Below are positions 16,721 through 27,540 of a stretch of DNA of 64,000 nt, one piece after another. The position numbers and the translations under genes were made by a program. Under the pieces are notes generated by a model, which saw only the letters and a list, made by a program, of their open reading frames with translations, did not search any database and was not told the origin of the DNA. Each line of letters begins with the position of its first letter. Within the stretch, counting starts at the first letter, position 1. This DNA is from Roseitranquillus sp963776845 (GTDB lineage Bacteria; Pseudomonadota; Alphaproteobacteria; Rhodobacterales; Rhodobacteraceae), in assembly GCA_963776845.1 (NCBI GenBank), contig CAVZOJ010000002.1:744001-808000 (forward strand), given 5' to 3'.

Positions 16721-17224
16721 ATGCGGATCATCGGGATCGACCCGGGGCTGAGGTCCCTCGGCTGGGGCGTGATCGTCGCGGATGGCGGGCGCCTGCAACA
16801 TGTCGCAAACGGGGTCTGCCGGCCCCTTGGCGACTGTCTGGCGGAACGCCTTCTGGACCTGCACGTGCAGTTGTCGGCCATCGTGGCGGAGCATGCTCCG
16901 CAGGCCGCGGCGATGGAGTCGACCTTCGTCAACCGCGATGGCGCCGGCAGCCTGAAGCTGGGGCAGGCTCGCGGCGTCGCGCTGCTGGTGCAGGCGCAGG
17001 CCGGCCTGGCCGTGGGAGAATATGCGCCGAATGCGATCAAGAAGGCCGTGGTCGGCGTGGGTCATGCCGACAAGCGCCAGGTCATGCACATGGTGAGGAT
17101 GCAACTGCCGGGGGCGGAGCCGGCCGGGCCGGACGCGGCGGACGCGCTCGCGGTCGCGATATGTCATGCTTGGAACGGCACCGCGAACCGGCTGGCCGGC
17201 GCGGTGGCGCGGGCGCTGGGATGA
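16721..17224 (+). CDS. ruvC: Crossover junction endodeoxyribonuclease RuvC
   Basis: RuvC cuts Holliday junctions symmetrically after branch migration by RuvAB. The 167-residue product begins MRIIGIDPGLRSLGWGVI, which holds the first catalytic aspartate, followed by the acidic positions in AAAMESTFVN and the C-terminal GPDAADALAVAICHAW. The YAPNAIKKAVVGVGHADKRQV segment is typical of RuvC. ATG at 16721 is preferred; a GTG nine bases upstream is possible. The stop overlaps the ruvA start by four bases. Confidence 0.95.
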   Translation: MRIIGIDPGLRSLGWGVIVADGGRLQHVANGVCRPLGDCLAERLLDLHVQLSAIVAEHAPQAAAMESTFVNRDGAGSLKLGQARGVALLVQAQAGLAVGEYAPNAIKKAVVGVGHADKRQVMHMVRMQLPGAEPAGPDAADALAVAICHAWNGTANRLAGAVARALG

Positions 17225-17814
17225 TCGGCCGGGTGGCGGGCAGCGTCGTCCATCGCGGCGACGACCACGTGATGATCGACGTCGGTGGCGTCGGGTACGT
17301 CGTCCAAGTCTCCGCCAGAACGCTGGCCGAACTGCCGTCCGTCGGAGAAGCCGTCGTGCTCTGGACCGAGACCGTCGTGCGAGAGGACCTGCTCGCCCTG
17401 ATCGGCTACCGGACGGCGGAAGAGGTGCAGTGGCATCGCCTCCTCACATCCGTGCAGGGCGTGGGGAGCCGCGCGGCGCTGGCGATCCTCGGCGCTCTCG
17501 GACCCGAAGGCGTGGCGCGCGCGGTGGCCCTCGCCGACTGGAACGCCGTGAAGGCCGCGCCCGGTGTCGGGCCAAAGATCGCACAGCGCGTCGTCAATGA
17601 GTTGCAGGGTAAGGGGCCCGTGGCAGGGGTGACATCATCGGCCGTTGGAGCCATGCCGGCGGGCGGCGCCGCGGCGGAAGCGGTCTCGGCGCTGGTCAAC
17701 CTCGGATACGGCGCGGCTGAATCGCAGCGTGCCGTGGCGGAGGCGGGGCGTGATGGCGTCGAGGAAACGGCGGCGCTGATCCGCAACGCGCTGAAGCGGC
17801 TGGCGCCGGCATGA
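17221..17814 (+). CDS. ruvA: Holliday junction branch migration protein RuvA
   Basis: RuvA binds the four-way junction as a tetramer and loads the RuvB motors. The 197 residues contain the OB-fold opening MIGRVAGSVVHRGDDHVMIDVGG divided by conserved glycines, two helix-hairpin-helix motifs (VQGVGSRAALAILGALG and APGVGPKIAQRVVNEL), and the C-terminal RuvB-contacting domain EAVSALVNLGYGAAESQRAV. ATG at 17221 overlaps the ruvC stop. ruvB begins 75 bases downstream. Confidence 0.95.
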   Translation: MIGRVAGSVVHRGDDHVMIDVGGVGYVVQVSARTLAELPSVGEAVVLWTETVVREDLLALIGYRTAEEVQWHRLLTSVQGVGSRAALAILGALGPEGVARAVALADWNAVKAAPGVGPKIAQRVVNELQGKGPVAGVTSSAVGAMPAGGAAAEAVSALVNLGYGAAESQRAVAEAGRDGVEETAALIRNALKRLAPA

Positions 17815-17889
17815 GCCACGTGTGGCGTGACGCTAGGAGCGTGCCCAGGGGCCGGCCCGTCTTCGTAGTGACCCCCCTGGCGACGCACG

Positions 17890-18916
17890 ATGACTGAGCC
17901 CGACCCGACACTTCGGCCCGAGCCGCTGCCCGAGGACGATGGACCCGCGATGCGCCCGCAGACGCTGGAGGCGTTCGTCGGCCAGGCGGAGGCGCGCGCG
18001 AACCTGCGGGTCTTCATCGAGAGCGCGCGCAGACGCGGCGAAGCGATGGACCATGCGCTGTTTCATGGGCCGCCCGGCCTCGGCAAGACGACGCTGGCGC
18101 AGATCGTGGCCCGAGAACTCGGCGTGAACTTCCGAATGACCTCGGGGCCGGTTCTGGCGCGGGCGGGGGATCTCGCCGCTATCCTGACCAACCTAGACTC
18201 ACGCGACGTGCTCTTCATCGACGAGATCCATCGGCTGAATCCGGCAGTCGAGGAGGTGCTCTACCCGGCGCTGGAGGACTATCAGCTCGATCTCGTGATC
18301 GGCGAGGGTCCTGCGGCGCGGACCGTGAGGATCGAGCTTCAGCCGTTCACGCTCGTCGGCGCGACGACGCGGCTCGGGCTGCTGACGACGCCCCTGCGCG
18401 ACAGGTTCGGCATCCCGATCCGGCTGAATTTCTACACGCCGGCAGAGCTGCAATCGATCGTCGCGCGGGGCGCGCGACTGATGGGAATCGAGGCGGAAGA
18501 GGCCGGCACCGCCGAGATCGCGCGCCGGGCACGAGGGACACCCCGTATCGCGGGACGGCTGCTGCGGCGCGTCGTCGACTTTGCCGTAGTGGAGGGGGAC
18601 GGGCGGCTGACGGAGCGTCTCGCCGACGCAGCGCTGACGCGGCTGGGCGTTGACGGGCTTGGCCTCGACGGAGCGGATCGAAAGTACCTCACGATCATCG
18701 CGGAGAACTACGGTGGCGGGCCGGTCGGAGTGGAGACGCTGTCGGCAGCTCTCTCGGAGGCGCGGGATGCGATAGAGGAGGTGATCGAGCCGTTTCTCCT
18801 GCAGCAGGGACTGATCGCGAGAACCCCCCGCGGACGCATGCTGGCAGCCAAAGGCTGGAAGTCATCTCGGCCTCGCAGCGCCGCCGCGGCCCGGTCAGGC
18901 GGACCTCTTCGAGTGA
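17890..18916 (+). CDS. ruvB: Holliday junction branch migration ATPase RuvB, frameshifted near the C terminus
   Basis: RuvB is the ring-shaped motor that drives branch migration. Walker A is HGPPGLGKTTLAQIVA, Walker B is LFIDEIHRLN, sensor 1 is VGATTRLGLLTTPLRDRFGI, and the winged-helix C-terminal domain contains YLTIIAENYGGGPVGVETL and FLLQQGLIARTPRGRML. After GWK the frame changes: one extra base at about 18857-18864, once removed, restores the standard ending HLGLAAPPRPGQADLFE with TGA at 18914-18916. Read literally, the frame runs on to 18957 with an unrelated tail. The ATG at 17890 is conserved (MTEPDPTLRPEPLPEDD). Confidence 0.92.
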
Positions 18917-18945
18917 GGTGCGATCGCGCCCCTCGGGGCGACCAG

Positions 18946-18982
18946 CAGGAGCTTTGAACTCCTGACGGCCGCGCGCGGCCGT
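18946..18982. terminator. Tandem hairpins between convergent ruvB and efflux genes
   Basis: Two perfect stems stand side by side: CAGGAG and CTCCTG around a seven-base loop (18946-18964), then the 18-base palindrome at 18965-18982 (ACGGCCGCG/CGCGGCCGT). The position between the convergent ends of ruvB and the RND permease suggests a bidirectional terminator. There is only a short T-run. Confidence 0.5.
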
Positions 18983-19034
18983 TATCGCGCGACGGCGATG
19001 CCCAGGGTGCGCCTTGCGGTCGCGCGGTCCCTGA

Positions 19035-22000
19035 TCACTCGGCAGCGCGGACGATCGGCGGCAGGCGAAGGGGAAGCTGGTCGTCGGGATCTTGCTCGGC
19101 ATCGAAGTCCCAGACGATCTCGGGCGAGGAGACCTCGCGCGCCTCCCGCGCCAGCGCACGGTCTCGCGCTGCGCGGCTGCCGCGACCGAGCGACCGCGCC
19201 TTCACGACCTGCGTAACCCAGTCCACGATCGTCCATGACCAGACCCTGAGCGCCAGCATCGACGGCGTGAACACCAAGGTCAGCACGGTCGCGATGCCAA
19301 GACCGAAGACCACGGCGGTCGCGAGCTGCTTCCACCAAAGCGCGGTCGGGCTGTCGATCGAGTAGCCGCCACCGAAGAAGTCGAGGCTGACGCCCAGCAT
19401 CATCGGCGTCAGGCCCGCGATCGTGGTGATGGTCGTCAGGATGACCGGCCTGATTCGCGCCTCGACCGTTCGGACGATCGCCTCGATCTGCGGCATGTAG
19501 CGGGCGTATTCCTGGTAGGTGTCGATCAGAACGATGTTGTTGTTCACGACGATCCCGGCGAGGGCGACGATGCCGGTTCCGGTCATGATGATCGAGAACG
19601 GCTGATCCATGACCAGCATCCCGATCAGCGTGCCGGTCGTGGAAAGGATCACGGCGAGCAGTACCAGCACCGCGTTGTAGAACGAGTTGAACTGCGCCAG
19701 CAGGATGATGAACATCAGCCCCAGGGCGCCGGCAAAGGCAGTCATCAGGAACTGGGCCGACTCCTCCTGATCCTCCTGGTCGCCGGTCCACTCCCAAGAG
19801 ACACCCGCAGGCAGTGGAGTCTCCGACTCTAGCCACTGGGTGAGTTCGGCGATCCGCTCGTTTGGGTTGATCGGCGCGCCGTCCTTGGTCGTCAGACCCG
19901 CGCTGACGTCGGCCTTGATGTCGAAGTAGCGTTGCCGGTCGATCCGGTCGATCTGACCGAGCTTGGCGACCGGTTGCCGCGTGATGAAGTTCGACAGCGG
20001 GATCAGGCCGTCACGGGTGCGAACCTTGAGGGAGTCCAGCGTCGAGAGGACGCGATCCTGCTCGGGCAGGCGCACCCGGATTTCGATCTCCTCGTCAGAT
20101 GAACTCGACCCGCATCGTGTCGAGCATGATGCCGCGCGTGACGAGCTGCACCATGGCGCCCACCGTCGCGACATCCGCGCCGTAGCGGCCCGCCTTCTCG
20201 ACATCGACATCGATCTGCCAATCAATTCCGGGAAGCGGACGCGTATCCTCGATCTCGATGAGCGCCTCGGTCTGCTCGAACTTCTGCCGCGCGATCTGCG
20301 TGGCCGCGAGCAGGTCGTCCCAATTCTCGCCCGTGAGGCGCAGGTGGACGGGCTTGCCGGCGCCGGGGCCCATCGACAGGTTCAGGACCTCCGTCTGGAT
20401 GCCCGGCAGAGTTGCCAGCCGCTCTTCCAGACGCGCCAGCACGACGTCGCCGTCCAGGTCTTCGACCGTCAGGTCGTCGTGGCGCGCCGCGAAGGCCGGC
20501 CGGTCCTCCCACGGGACGAGCTCGATCTGGACCTGGCCGATGGCGTCTATCGGTCCCTCTGCGCCCGGGCCGCTGGAGTTCAACCCACCCGCGCCGGCGA
20601 AGGCGAAGGCACTCTCGACCCCTCGGGTGGCGATCGCCACCTCCTCGACCTGCTCGACGAGTTGGTCCTTCTCTGCCAGCGAGAGGTTGCCGCGGGCGCG
20701 GACGTAGACGATCGCCTGTTCCGGCTCACTCTCCACGAAAAACTCGACGCCGTTGTTGTTCTGGCCGAAGGCCACGAACGTGCCAACCACGAAGGCCCCG
20801 ACCGCAGCGATGGCGACGAGCGGCATGACGGGATTGCCCGTGATCAGCTTGATGAAGTGCCCAAACGGTGTCCTGCGATGTCCGGCGGCGACCTGCCGGG
20901 GCGCTCTCTCGATTCGCGCGGCGCCTATGAAAAGCGAGGACATCAAGGCGCCTGCCGCGAAGATGATCCCGCCCGGAACCCACTGGATCGCGTCGGGCAG
21001 CGGCAACGGCGCACCCAGGATGTACGACGGATTGAGCGCCTGCATCGCGCCGACGAAGACGACCATCCATGCCACGGGCACCAGCGCCGCGCGTACCGCC
21101 CACGGCAGGGCACGTCTGAGGGCTTCCGAACCGCGCGAGATCGAACGGCTGCCTCGGCCGAAGACGCCACCGACGATCGGCAGATAGATCAGCGCCACCA
21201 CGAGCGAGGCCGAGAGGACGAAGATCAGGGTGATGGGTAGCATTCCCATGAACTCGCCCGCGACACCGGGCCAGAACAGCATGGGAAGGAACGCGCAGAG
21301 CGTCGTCGCCGTCGACGCGACGATAGGCCAGAACATGCGCTTTGCCGCCTCGACATAGGCATGCATCGGCCCGGACCCCTCGGAGATCCGGCGGTCGGCA
21401 TACTCGACCACCACGATCGCGCCGTCGACGAGCATCCCTACAGCCAGGATCAGGCCGAACATCACGATGTTCGAAATCGCAACATCCATGATCGCAAGGA
21501 ACACGAAGCAGAGCAGGAACGACGTCGGGATCGCAAAGCCGACGAGGAGCGCCGAGCGAGTGCCGAGCGATGCGAGCACGACGACCATCACCAGCGCGAT
21601 CGCGGTCAGAACGGAGCCTTCGAGCTGGCTGACCATCGACTCAACCTGACGCGACATGTCGTTCGACGTGCCCACGTCGACCGCCGCGCGCAGGTCGGCA
21701 GGCCAGCTCTCACGCTCTGCTGCCACCTCCTCGCGGATGAGCGCGGCGGTATCGATGATGTTGAAGCCCTTGCGCTTCACCACCTGCAGCGCCACCGTGC
21801 TCTGACCGTTGAAGCGGGCCGTTCCCTGACGGTCCTCGAAGGTCAGACGGATGTCGGCGAGTTCACCCAAGGTCACCACCCGGTCGCCGTTGACCTTGAT
21901 CGGCAGGGTGTAGATGTCGGACGCTTCGTTGAACGACGATGGGATCTTGACGCTGAAGGCGCCCGTCTCGGTCTCGATCTCACCGGCTGCGATGAGTTGG

Positions 22001-22629
22001 TTGTTGTTCAGGACCGCGTTGGCAAGCTCGTTTGCCGTGACGTTGTAAGCCTCGAGCCGCAGGGGGTCGATCACCACCTCGACCATCTCGTCGCGATGCC
22101 CTGCCAGGGGCGCCTCCAGCACGGCGTCGAGGCCTTCGAGGCGCTCCTGCAGAGCCTCGGCGACGCGCAACAGCGTTCGCTCGGGGACCGGACCGGAGAG
22201 ATTCACGATGATGATCGGAAATTCCGAGAAGTTGATCTCGTTGATCGAGTACTGCTCGGCGCCATCGGGGAACTCGGCCTCGGCGCTGTTCATGGCGTCG
22301 CGCACGTCGGCGAGGACCTTGGTCTTGTCCCAGCCGAACTCGAACTCCATCGCGACGCCGGCATAACCCTCGGCGGCCGTGGCCTGCATCGTCTTCAATC
22401 CGTCGAGGTCGGAGAGCTCGGTCTCCATCGGCTTCACGAGCAGCTTCTCGCTGTCCTCGGCCGAAATTCCCGGGAAAGGGACCGAGACGAACAGCGCCGG
22501 GATCTCGATGTCCGGCTCGCCTTCCTTCGGCAGCGACGCATAGGCGAACGCGCCCACTGCGATCGACAGCGCGATGAAGGCAAGGATCATGCGGGCGCGT
22601 TGAGCGGCCCAGTCGATGACGCTCGTCAT
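19035..22629 (-). CDS. Efflux RND transporter permease (AcrB/MdtB superfamily), frameshifted
   Basis: A proton-driven inner-membrane exporter of about 1,197 residues once one frame break is repaired. The N-terminal part begins MTSVIDWAAQRARMILAF and contains the first porter domain (PFPGISAEDSEKLLVKPMET), then VLASLGTRSALLVGFAIPTSF, GMLVDGAIVVVEYADR and AKRMFWPIVASTATTLCAFL with the helix-4 acidic residues. The second half holds ALGLMFIILLAQFNSF, GIVALAGIVVNNNIVLIDTY and TTITTIAGLTPMML. The halves meet at 20095-20101: removing one base gives VEFIDEEIEIRVRL without a stop. A region of about 100 extra residues between helices (PTYIL-like NPSYILGAPLPLP onward) makes it longer than typical AcrB. 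The adaptor gene overlaps its start by four bases. Substrate unknown. Confidence 0.88.
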
Positions 22630-23795
22630 CCGGCTGTCTCCCGGAAGGTGGCCGAAACCGGAACGCCATCGGTGACAAATTCCTGTCCGACAACGATGAT
22701 GTCGACGGCCTCATCGAGACCGGAGACCCAGACGCCCTGTGGCGTGTCACGCACCACCGACACCCGCGCGAAGCGGGCAGTGTCGTCTTGCACAAGGCGC
22801 ACGCCCAATTGACCATCGTCATCCAGGGTCAGCGCGGACTGCGGAATCAGGTGAGCCACGGTGCCTTCAGCCTCGATCATCAGCTCGACCGTCTGGCCGT
22901 CGCGGATTGCGAGATCTCCGTTCTCGACCTCGACCTCGGTGCGGAACGTGCGTGTCAGTTCGTCGGCGGCCCTGCTGATGAAGCTCACGCGACCCGTGAC
23001 CTCTCGCCCAGACGCCAGCCGTGCCGCGACGGGCGCGCCGACCTCGATCCGGTCGACATCTGTCTCCGGCACGAAGCCCACGAGCTTGATCGGGTCCAGC
23101 TGGATCACCGTTGCACAAAGCGAGCCCGCCTGCAGCAGAGACCCGAGTTCGGCGGTGTCGGACTCCAGAAGACCCTCGAACGGCGCATGAAGCTTGAGCC
23201 TATCGATCTCCGTCTCGGCGGCAGCGATAGCGGCTTCGGCGGAGCGGACGCCAGCCCGGGCCGCCTCTACTCCCGCGAGAGCGGACTGCACGCCTGCCTG
23301 CGTCGATGCGACACGCGTATCCGATGCGAATCCACCCTCACTCAACCGCGATGCGGCGCGATCGTTGATCCGTGCCTCGGAAAGCCTCGCTTCGGCTTCG
23401 ATCACGCGCGCCTCCGACTCCGGGAGCCGCGCCTGCGCCTCCATGAGCGCCACGCCGCGGGTTCCGATGTCGATCTCGCAGAGGATCTGGCCGGCCTCGA
23501 CCGACGCGCCCGCGCGCAGGGGAGGAGACACGACCTTGCCACTGATCTCCGAGCGGACTTCGACTTGCCTGACCGCCTCGGTCCGACCGCGGAGAAGCAC
23601 CGCGCTGTCGATCTCCCGTGCCTCGGACCCCATCGCCACGACGGAGACCGCGACCTCGGTGTCAGCGGTTTCGCCTTGGGCCTCTGCCGGCGCGGTCTCG
23701 TTTTGCGAGATTGCCATCACCGCATCTCGCTGGAACACCAGCAAGTACAACGACGCCATCACCACGACCGCTGTCAGGAGCGAGAAAAAGCGCAT
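22626..23795 (-). CDS. Efflux RND transporter periplasmic adaptor (membrane fusion protein)
   Basis: A HlyD/AcrA-type adaptor of 389 residues that links the RND permease to an outer-membrane channel. It begins with one hydrophobic anchor (FFSLLTAVVVMASLYLLVF). The lipoyl-like halves are VRSEISGKVVSPPLRAGASV and APFEGLLESDTAELGSLLQAG, separated by an alanine-rich alpha-helical hairpin near residues 120-195 (QARLPESEARVIEAEARLSEA). The beta-barrel follows with VPETDVDRIEVGAPVAARL. The permease ATG overlaps its stop, so the pair is translationally coupled. No TolC-like gene or TetR regulator lies alongside. Confidence 0.92.
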   Translation of the reverse strand: MRFFSLLTAVVVMASLYLLVFQRDAVMAISQNETAPAEAQGETADTEVAVSVVAMGSEAREIDSAVLLRGRTEAVRQVEVRSEISGKVVSPPLRAGASVEAGQILCEIDIGTRGVALMEAQARLPESEARVIEAEARLSEARINDRAASRLSEGGFASDTRVASTQAGVQSALAGVEAARAGVRSAEAAIAAAETEIDRLKLHAPFEGLLESDTAELGSLLQAGSLCATVIQLDPIKLVGFVPETDVDRIEVGAPVAARLASGREVTGRVSFISRAADELTRTFRTEVEVENGDLAIRDGQTVELMIEAEGTVAHLIPQSALTLDDDGQLGVRLVQDDTARFARVSVVRDTPQGVWVSGLDEAVDIIVVGQEFVTDGVPVSATFRETAG

Positions 23796-23999
23796 TCCAC
23801 CGATCCGTCCATGTCCATCCGGTCGCGGTCCGCGGCCGTCCGCCGATGCCGTCCATCCAAGGTAGAAACGGCGTACGGGCTGTGAAGACCCTACACTAAA
23901 CTAATTCGTTCAGAAAGACGGCGCGGCGCTGCGACGCGCGTGCTTGGAATCCGGTCGCTCCCGCGTGTATGACGCCGTTGCGCATGGTCAGGAGGATGC

Positions 24000-24653
24000 A
24001 TGAGCCAGAACGAGAGCTTCATCGAGGAGGTCACCGAGGAAGTTCGCAGAGATCGCCTCTTTGCGATCTTTCGACGCTGGGCGTGGCTGGCGGTTCTGCT
24101 CGTCGTGCTCGTGGTCGGCCTCGCGGCCTGGAACGAGTGGCGCAAGTCTCGTGCCACGAACGAGGCGCAGGCGCTGGGAGACGAGATCGTCGCAGCACTC
24201 GGCGCACCGGACCCGGCGGCACGCGCCGAGGCGCTCGGGGTGATCGAGGCCGATGAGGAGGCGCGCGCGCTCCTCGATCTGCTGGCGGCAGCGGAAACCG
24301 CCAACGTGGAAGGCGACGGGACCGCCGCCGTGGCTCTTGGCGCCGAGGCGACGCGGGACGACATCGAGGCGCGATGGCGGGATCTGGCGGCTTTGAAGCT
24401 GATCCTGCTCGAGTCCGCCTCCATTCCGCCGGAGGAGCGCATCTTGCGGCTGGAGCCTTTGACGGCGGGCAGTGCTCCGTACCGGCTCCTTGCGCTCGAG
24501 CAGGTCGCCTACGCCCGTGCCGAGCTCGGCGAACAGGCCGTCGCACGCGCGATCCTGCAAGACATCCTGGCGGATGGAGATCTGACCGAGGGCTTGCGCC
24601 GTCGGGTAACGCAGATGATTGTCGCCCTCGGCGGAAGCGTGGAGCCTGCATGA
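24000..24653 (+). CDS. YfgM-like ancillary SecYEG translocon subunit / tetratricopeptide membrane protein
   Basis: A 217-residue protein with a cytoplasmic N terminus (SFIEEVTEEVRRDRLFAIFRR), one membrane helix (WAWLAVLLVVLVVGLAAW) and a periplasmic alpha-helical domain resembling the TPR_21 fold of YfgM (AEARALLDLLAAAETANVEG-type helices, LRLEPLTAGSAPYRLLALEQ). In many proteobacteria such a gene lies before bamB and der, exactly as here, and the product contacts SecYEG and periplasmic chaperones. Function is inferred from this synteny. bamB starts 43 bases later. Confidence 0.82.
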   Translation: MSQNESFIEEVTEEVRRDRLFAIFRRWAWLAVLLVVLVVGLAAWNEWRKSRATNEAQALGDEIVAALGAPDPAARAEALGVIEADEEARALLDLLAAAETANVEGDGTAAVALGAEATRDDIEARWRDLAALKLILLESASIPPEERILRLEPLTAGSAPYRLLALEQVAYARAELGEQAVARAILQDILADGDLTEGLRRRVTQMIVALGGSVEPA

Positions 24654-24696
24654 GGCGCGCGCTGCCTTGGGAACGCAGCAAACGGGGCGCATCGGC

Positions 24697-25983
24697 ATGA
24701 AGGCGGTACTTTCGGCGATCCTCGCGCTCGCGTTCGTCGCAGCCTGCGATCAGGAGGAGCGGCTGCCGGGTCAGCGCTTCGATATCCGCCCCACGGATCA
24801 GCAGGTCGCGTCCCAGGTGACCCGCGTCGCGCTGCCGGCGCAGGTGGCGCGCGCGGACTGGACCCACAAGGCCGGCAACCCCGCCCACGCGCCCGGGCAC
24901 GCCGCCCTCTCGCTGCCGCTCGAGCGCATCTGGAGCGTCGATATCGGCCAGGGGGCCGATCGGCGACACAGGATCTACGCGGATCCTGTCGTTGCGGGCG
25001 GGCGGGTCTTCGCTATGGACAGTCGGACGAACCTGACGGCGGTATCGCTCGGCGGCCAGACGCTCTGGCAGCGGGACCTCACGCCGCCGCAGGATCGTGT
25101 GGGCGACGCATCGGGCGGGGGGCTCGCCGTGGTGGGCGGGCGCGTCTATGCCACGACCGGCTATGGCGAGCTCGTGGTCCTCGATGCCGCGACGGGCACC
25201 ATCGCCTGGCGCCAAGACCTGCAGGCCGCAGCGCTGGCGGCGCCGACTGTCTTGGGTAACACGGTCTATGTCGTTTCGCGCGACAGTCGCGGCTGGGCGG
25301 TGGACGCCGGGAGCGGCCGCGTTCTCTGGGAAACGTCCGGCGTACCCAGCCCCGCTGGCGTCGATGGCGGCGCATCGCCAGCGGTCGACGGTCGGCTGGC
25401 CTACTTCCCGCTGAACTCCAGCGAGCTCATCGCGACGGAGCGGGACGGAAGTCTGGTATGGTCGGTTCCGGTGGTCGGCGCGCGGCCCGGGCGCGCCTAC
25501 GGCGCCATCGACGATATCACCGGCGATCCCGTTCTGATCGGAAATGTCGTCTACGCCGGAAATCCGACCGGCCGCACCATGGCCATCGACGCGCAGTCCG
25601 GCGGGCAGATCTGGTCGTCGCCCGAGGGCGCGATGAGCCCGCCAGTCGTGGCAGGCGGCAGTGTCTTCGTCGTCTCCGACGCCAACGCGCTCGTCCGGCT
25701 CGATGCCGATACCGGCGCGCGCGTCTGGGCGACCCAGTTGCCGCTGTTCACGACGACGCGCATTCGGCGCCGCAAGGGCGTCTATGCGCATTACGGGCCG
25801 GTCCTGGCCGGAGGGCAGCTGATCGTCGCGAGTGGCGATGGCGTGCTGAGGACGTTCGATCCAACCACCGGGGCATTGACCGGAACGGCCGAATTGGTCA
25901 ATGGGGCGGCATCGAACCCGGTCGTCGCCAATCGCCTGCTCTTCGTCACCACGGCGGATGGTCGCCTCAGCGCTTATCGCTGA
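24697..25983 (+). CDS. bamB: Outer membrane protein assembly factor BamB (PQQ-like beta-propeller lipoprotein)
   Basis: BamB is a beta-propeller lipoprotein of the BAM complex that inserts beta-barrel proteins into the outer membrane. The 428-residue product has a lipoprotein signal peptide (MKAVLSAILALAFVAACDQ, lipobox AAC) and repeated PQQ-like blades such as GGQTLWQRDL, ATGTIAWRQDL, GSGRVLWETS, QSGGQIWSSPEG and DTGARVWATQL. I start at ATG 24697, since upstream residues in this frame precede the signal peptide and look non-coding. It sits between the YfgM-like gene and der, the classical order. Confidence 0.93.
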   Translation: MKAVLSAILALAFVAACDQEERLPGQRFDIRPTDQQVASQVTRVALPAQVARADWTHKAGNPAHAPGHAALSLPLERIWSVDIGQGADRRHRIYADPVVAGGRVFAMDSRTNLTAVSLGGQTLWQRDLTPPQDRVGDASGGGLAVVGGRVYATTGYGELVVLDAATGTIAWRQDLQAAALAAPTVLGNTVYVVSRDSRGWAVDAGSGRVLWETSGVPSPAGVDGGASPAVDGRLAYFPLNSSELIATERDGSLVWSVPVVGARPGRAYGAIDDITGDPVLIGNVVYAGNPTGRTMAIDAQSGGQIWSSPEGAMSPPVVAGGSVFVVSDANALVRLDADTGARVWATQLPLFTTTRIRRRKGVYAHYGPVLAGGQLIVASGDGVLRTFDPTTGALTGTAELVNGAASNPVVANRLLFVTTADGRLSAYR

Positions 25984-26044
25984 ACGGCTTTCCGTGGCCG
26001 CACAGGCGGTGTAAGGCCGGGCCGCCCGGCAACCGGAACGGCTC

Positions 26045-27472
26045 ATGACCTTCACCCTCGCCATCGTCGGCCGCCCGAACGTCGGGAAGTCGACGCTGTT
26101 CAACCGCCTTGTCGGCAAGCGGCTGGCGCTTGTCGACGATCAGCCGGGCGTGACCCGTGATCTGCGCGAGGGCGAGGCGCGGCTGGGAGACCTCCGCTTC
26201 ACGGTTCTCGATACGGCTGGGCTGGAGGATGCGACGGACGACAGCCTGCCGGCACGGATGCGGCGCCTGACCGAAAGGGCCGTGGCCGAGGCGGACGCAT
26301 GCCTTTTCGTCATCGACGCGCGCGTCGGAGTCACGCCCGTGGATGAGACTTTCGCCGGCATCCTGCGAAAGGCGAACGCCCACGTCATCGTCGCTGCAAA
26401 CAAGGCCGAGGGTCGCGCGGCGGAGCCGGGCCTGATCGACGCGTGGTCGCTTGGGCTTGGTGAGCCGATCCCGATCTCGGCCGAACATGGCGAAGGCATG
26501 GCCGATCTGCTCGCCGTGCTGACGCCGCTGGTGGACGACCATGAGGCAGTCGACGAGTTGCCGGAGACGGATGTCGACGTCGAGGCGGGGCCGACCCGCG
26601 AGCGTCCCCTGCAGGTCGCGGTGGTCGGCCGCCCGAACGCTGGCAAGTCGACTCTGGTCAACAGGCTTCTCGGCGAAGACCGGCTCCTGACCGGCCCCGA
26701 GGCGGGGATCACGCGCGACGCGATCTCGGTTCGGCTCGAATGGGATGGCATTCCGGTCCGGCTCTTCGATACGGCCGGCATGCGCAAGAAGGCGAAGGTG
26801 CAGGAGAAGCTCGAGCGTCTCTCGGTCGCCGATGGGCTGCGCGCGGTGAAGTTCGCGGAGGTCGTGGTCGTCCTCCTCGACGCGGCGATCCCATTCGAGC
26901 AGCAGGACCTGCGGATTGCCGACCTCGCCGAGCGCGAGGGACGCGCCGTGGTCGTCGCCGTGAACAAGTGGGATCTCGAGCCCGAGAAGCAGGCGCGCCT
27001 GCGCGAGCTTCGGGAGGCATTCGACCGGTTGCTGCCGCAACTCCGCGGCGCTCCTCTGGTCACGGTGTCGGCGCTGACCGGGCAGGGGACGGACCGCCTG
27101 ACTCGCGCGGTGCTGAAGGCCTACGAGGTCTGGAACCGTCGCGTATCCACAGGCCAGCTCAATCGCTGGCTGCACGCCATGGTCGAGGCGCATCCGCCAC
27201 CGGCACCGGGCGGCCGACGCATCCGGCTGCGCTATGCGACGCAGGCCAAGACGCGGCCTCCGGGCTTTGTCGTGATGGCGTCGCATCCCGAGAAGCTGCC
27301 AGAGGCCTACGCGAGGTATTTGATCAACGGTCTGCGTGAGGACTTCGACATGCCGGGAACGCCGATCCGCCTGACCTTCCGATCACAGGCGGACAAGAAC
27401 CCATTCAAGGACCGCAAGAAGTCGACCCCGTCACGGCTTCGAAAGCATCTCGGAAAACCACCTCACGGTTGA
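26045..27472 (+). CDS. der: GTPase Der (EngA)
   Basis: Der is an essential double-GTPase needed for maturation of the 50S subunit. The 475 residues show two tandem G domains. The first has GRPNVGKSTLFNRL (G1), LDTAGLEDAT (G3) and ANKAEGR (G4). The second has GRPNAGKSTLVNRLLGE, LFDTAGMRKKAKVQEKLE and VNKWDLEPEK. A KH-like C-terminal domain follows (RIRLRYATQAKTRPPGFVV). The ATG at 26045 is directly followed by the conserved TFTLAIVGRPNVGKS. It ends before a strong hairpin shared with the convergent iron-binding-protein gene. Confidence 0.96.
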   Translation: MTFTLAIVGRPNVGKSTLFNRLVGKRLALVDDQPGVTRDLREGEARLGDLRFTVLDTAGLEDATDDSLPARMRRLTERAVAEADACLFVIDARVGVTPVDETFAGILRKANAHVIVAANKAEGRAAEPGLIDAWSLGLGEPIPISAEHGEGMADLLAVLTPLVDDHEAVDELPETDVDVEAGPTRERPLQVAVVGRPNAGKSTLVNRLLGEDRLLTGPEAGITRDAISVRLEWDGIPVRLFDTAGMRKKAKVQEKLERLSVADGLRAVKFAEVVVVLLDAAIPFEQQDLRIADLAEREGRAVVVAVNKWDLEPEKQARLRELREAFDRLLPQLRGAPLVTVSALTGQGTDRLTRAVLKAYEVWNRRVSTGQLNRWLHAMVEAHPPPAPGGRRIRLRYATQAKTRPPGFVVMASHPEKLPEAYARYLINGLREDFDMPGTPIRLTFRSQADKNPFKDRKKSTPSRLRKHLGKPPHG

Positions 27473-27540
27473 CGCCAACTCGCGCCTCGCGCTCGCGCCA
27501 GCCAACGACGATGGCGGCGAGGATCTGCACAGACCCGAAT

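Noticed and set aside
25967..27286. A 439-codon open frame antisense to der
   Set aside because: It mirrors the der coding sequence exactly, has shadow-frame composition and no domain of its own. Similar long antisense frames over comM, cheA and guaB were dropped for the same reason.
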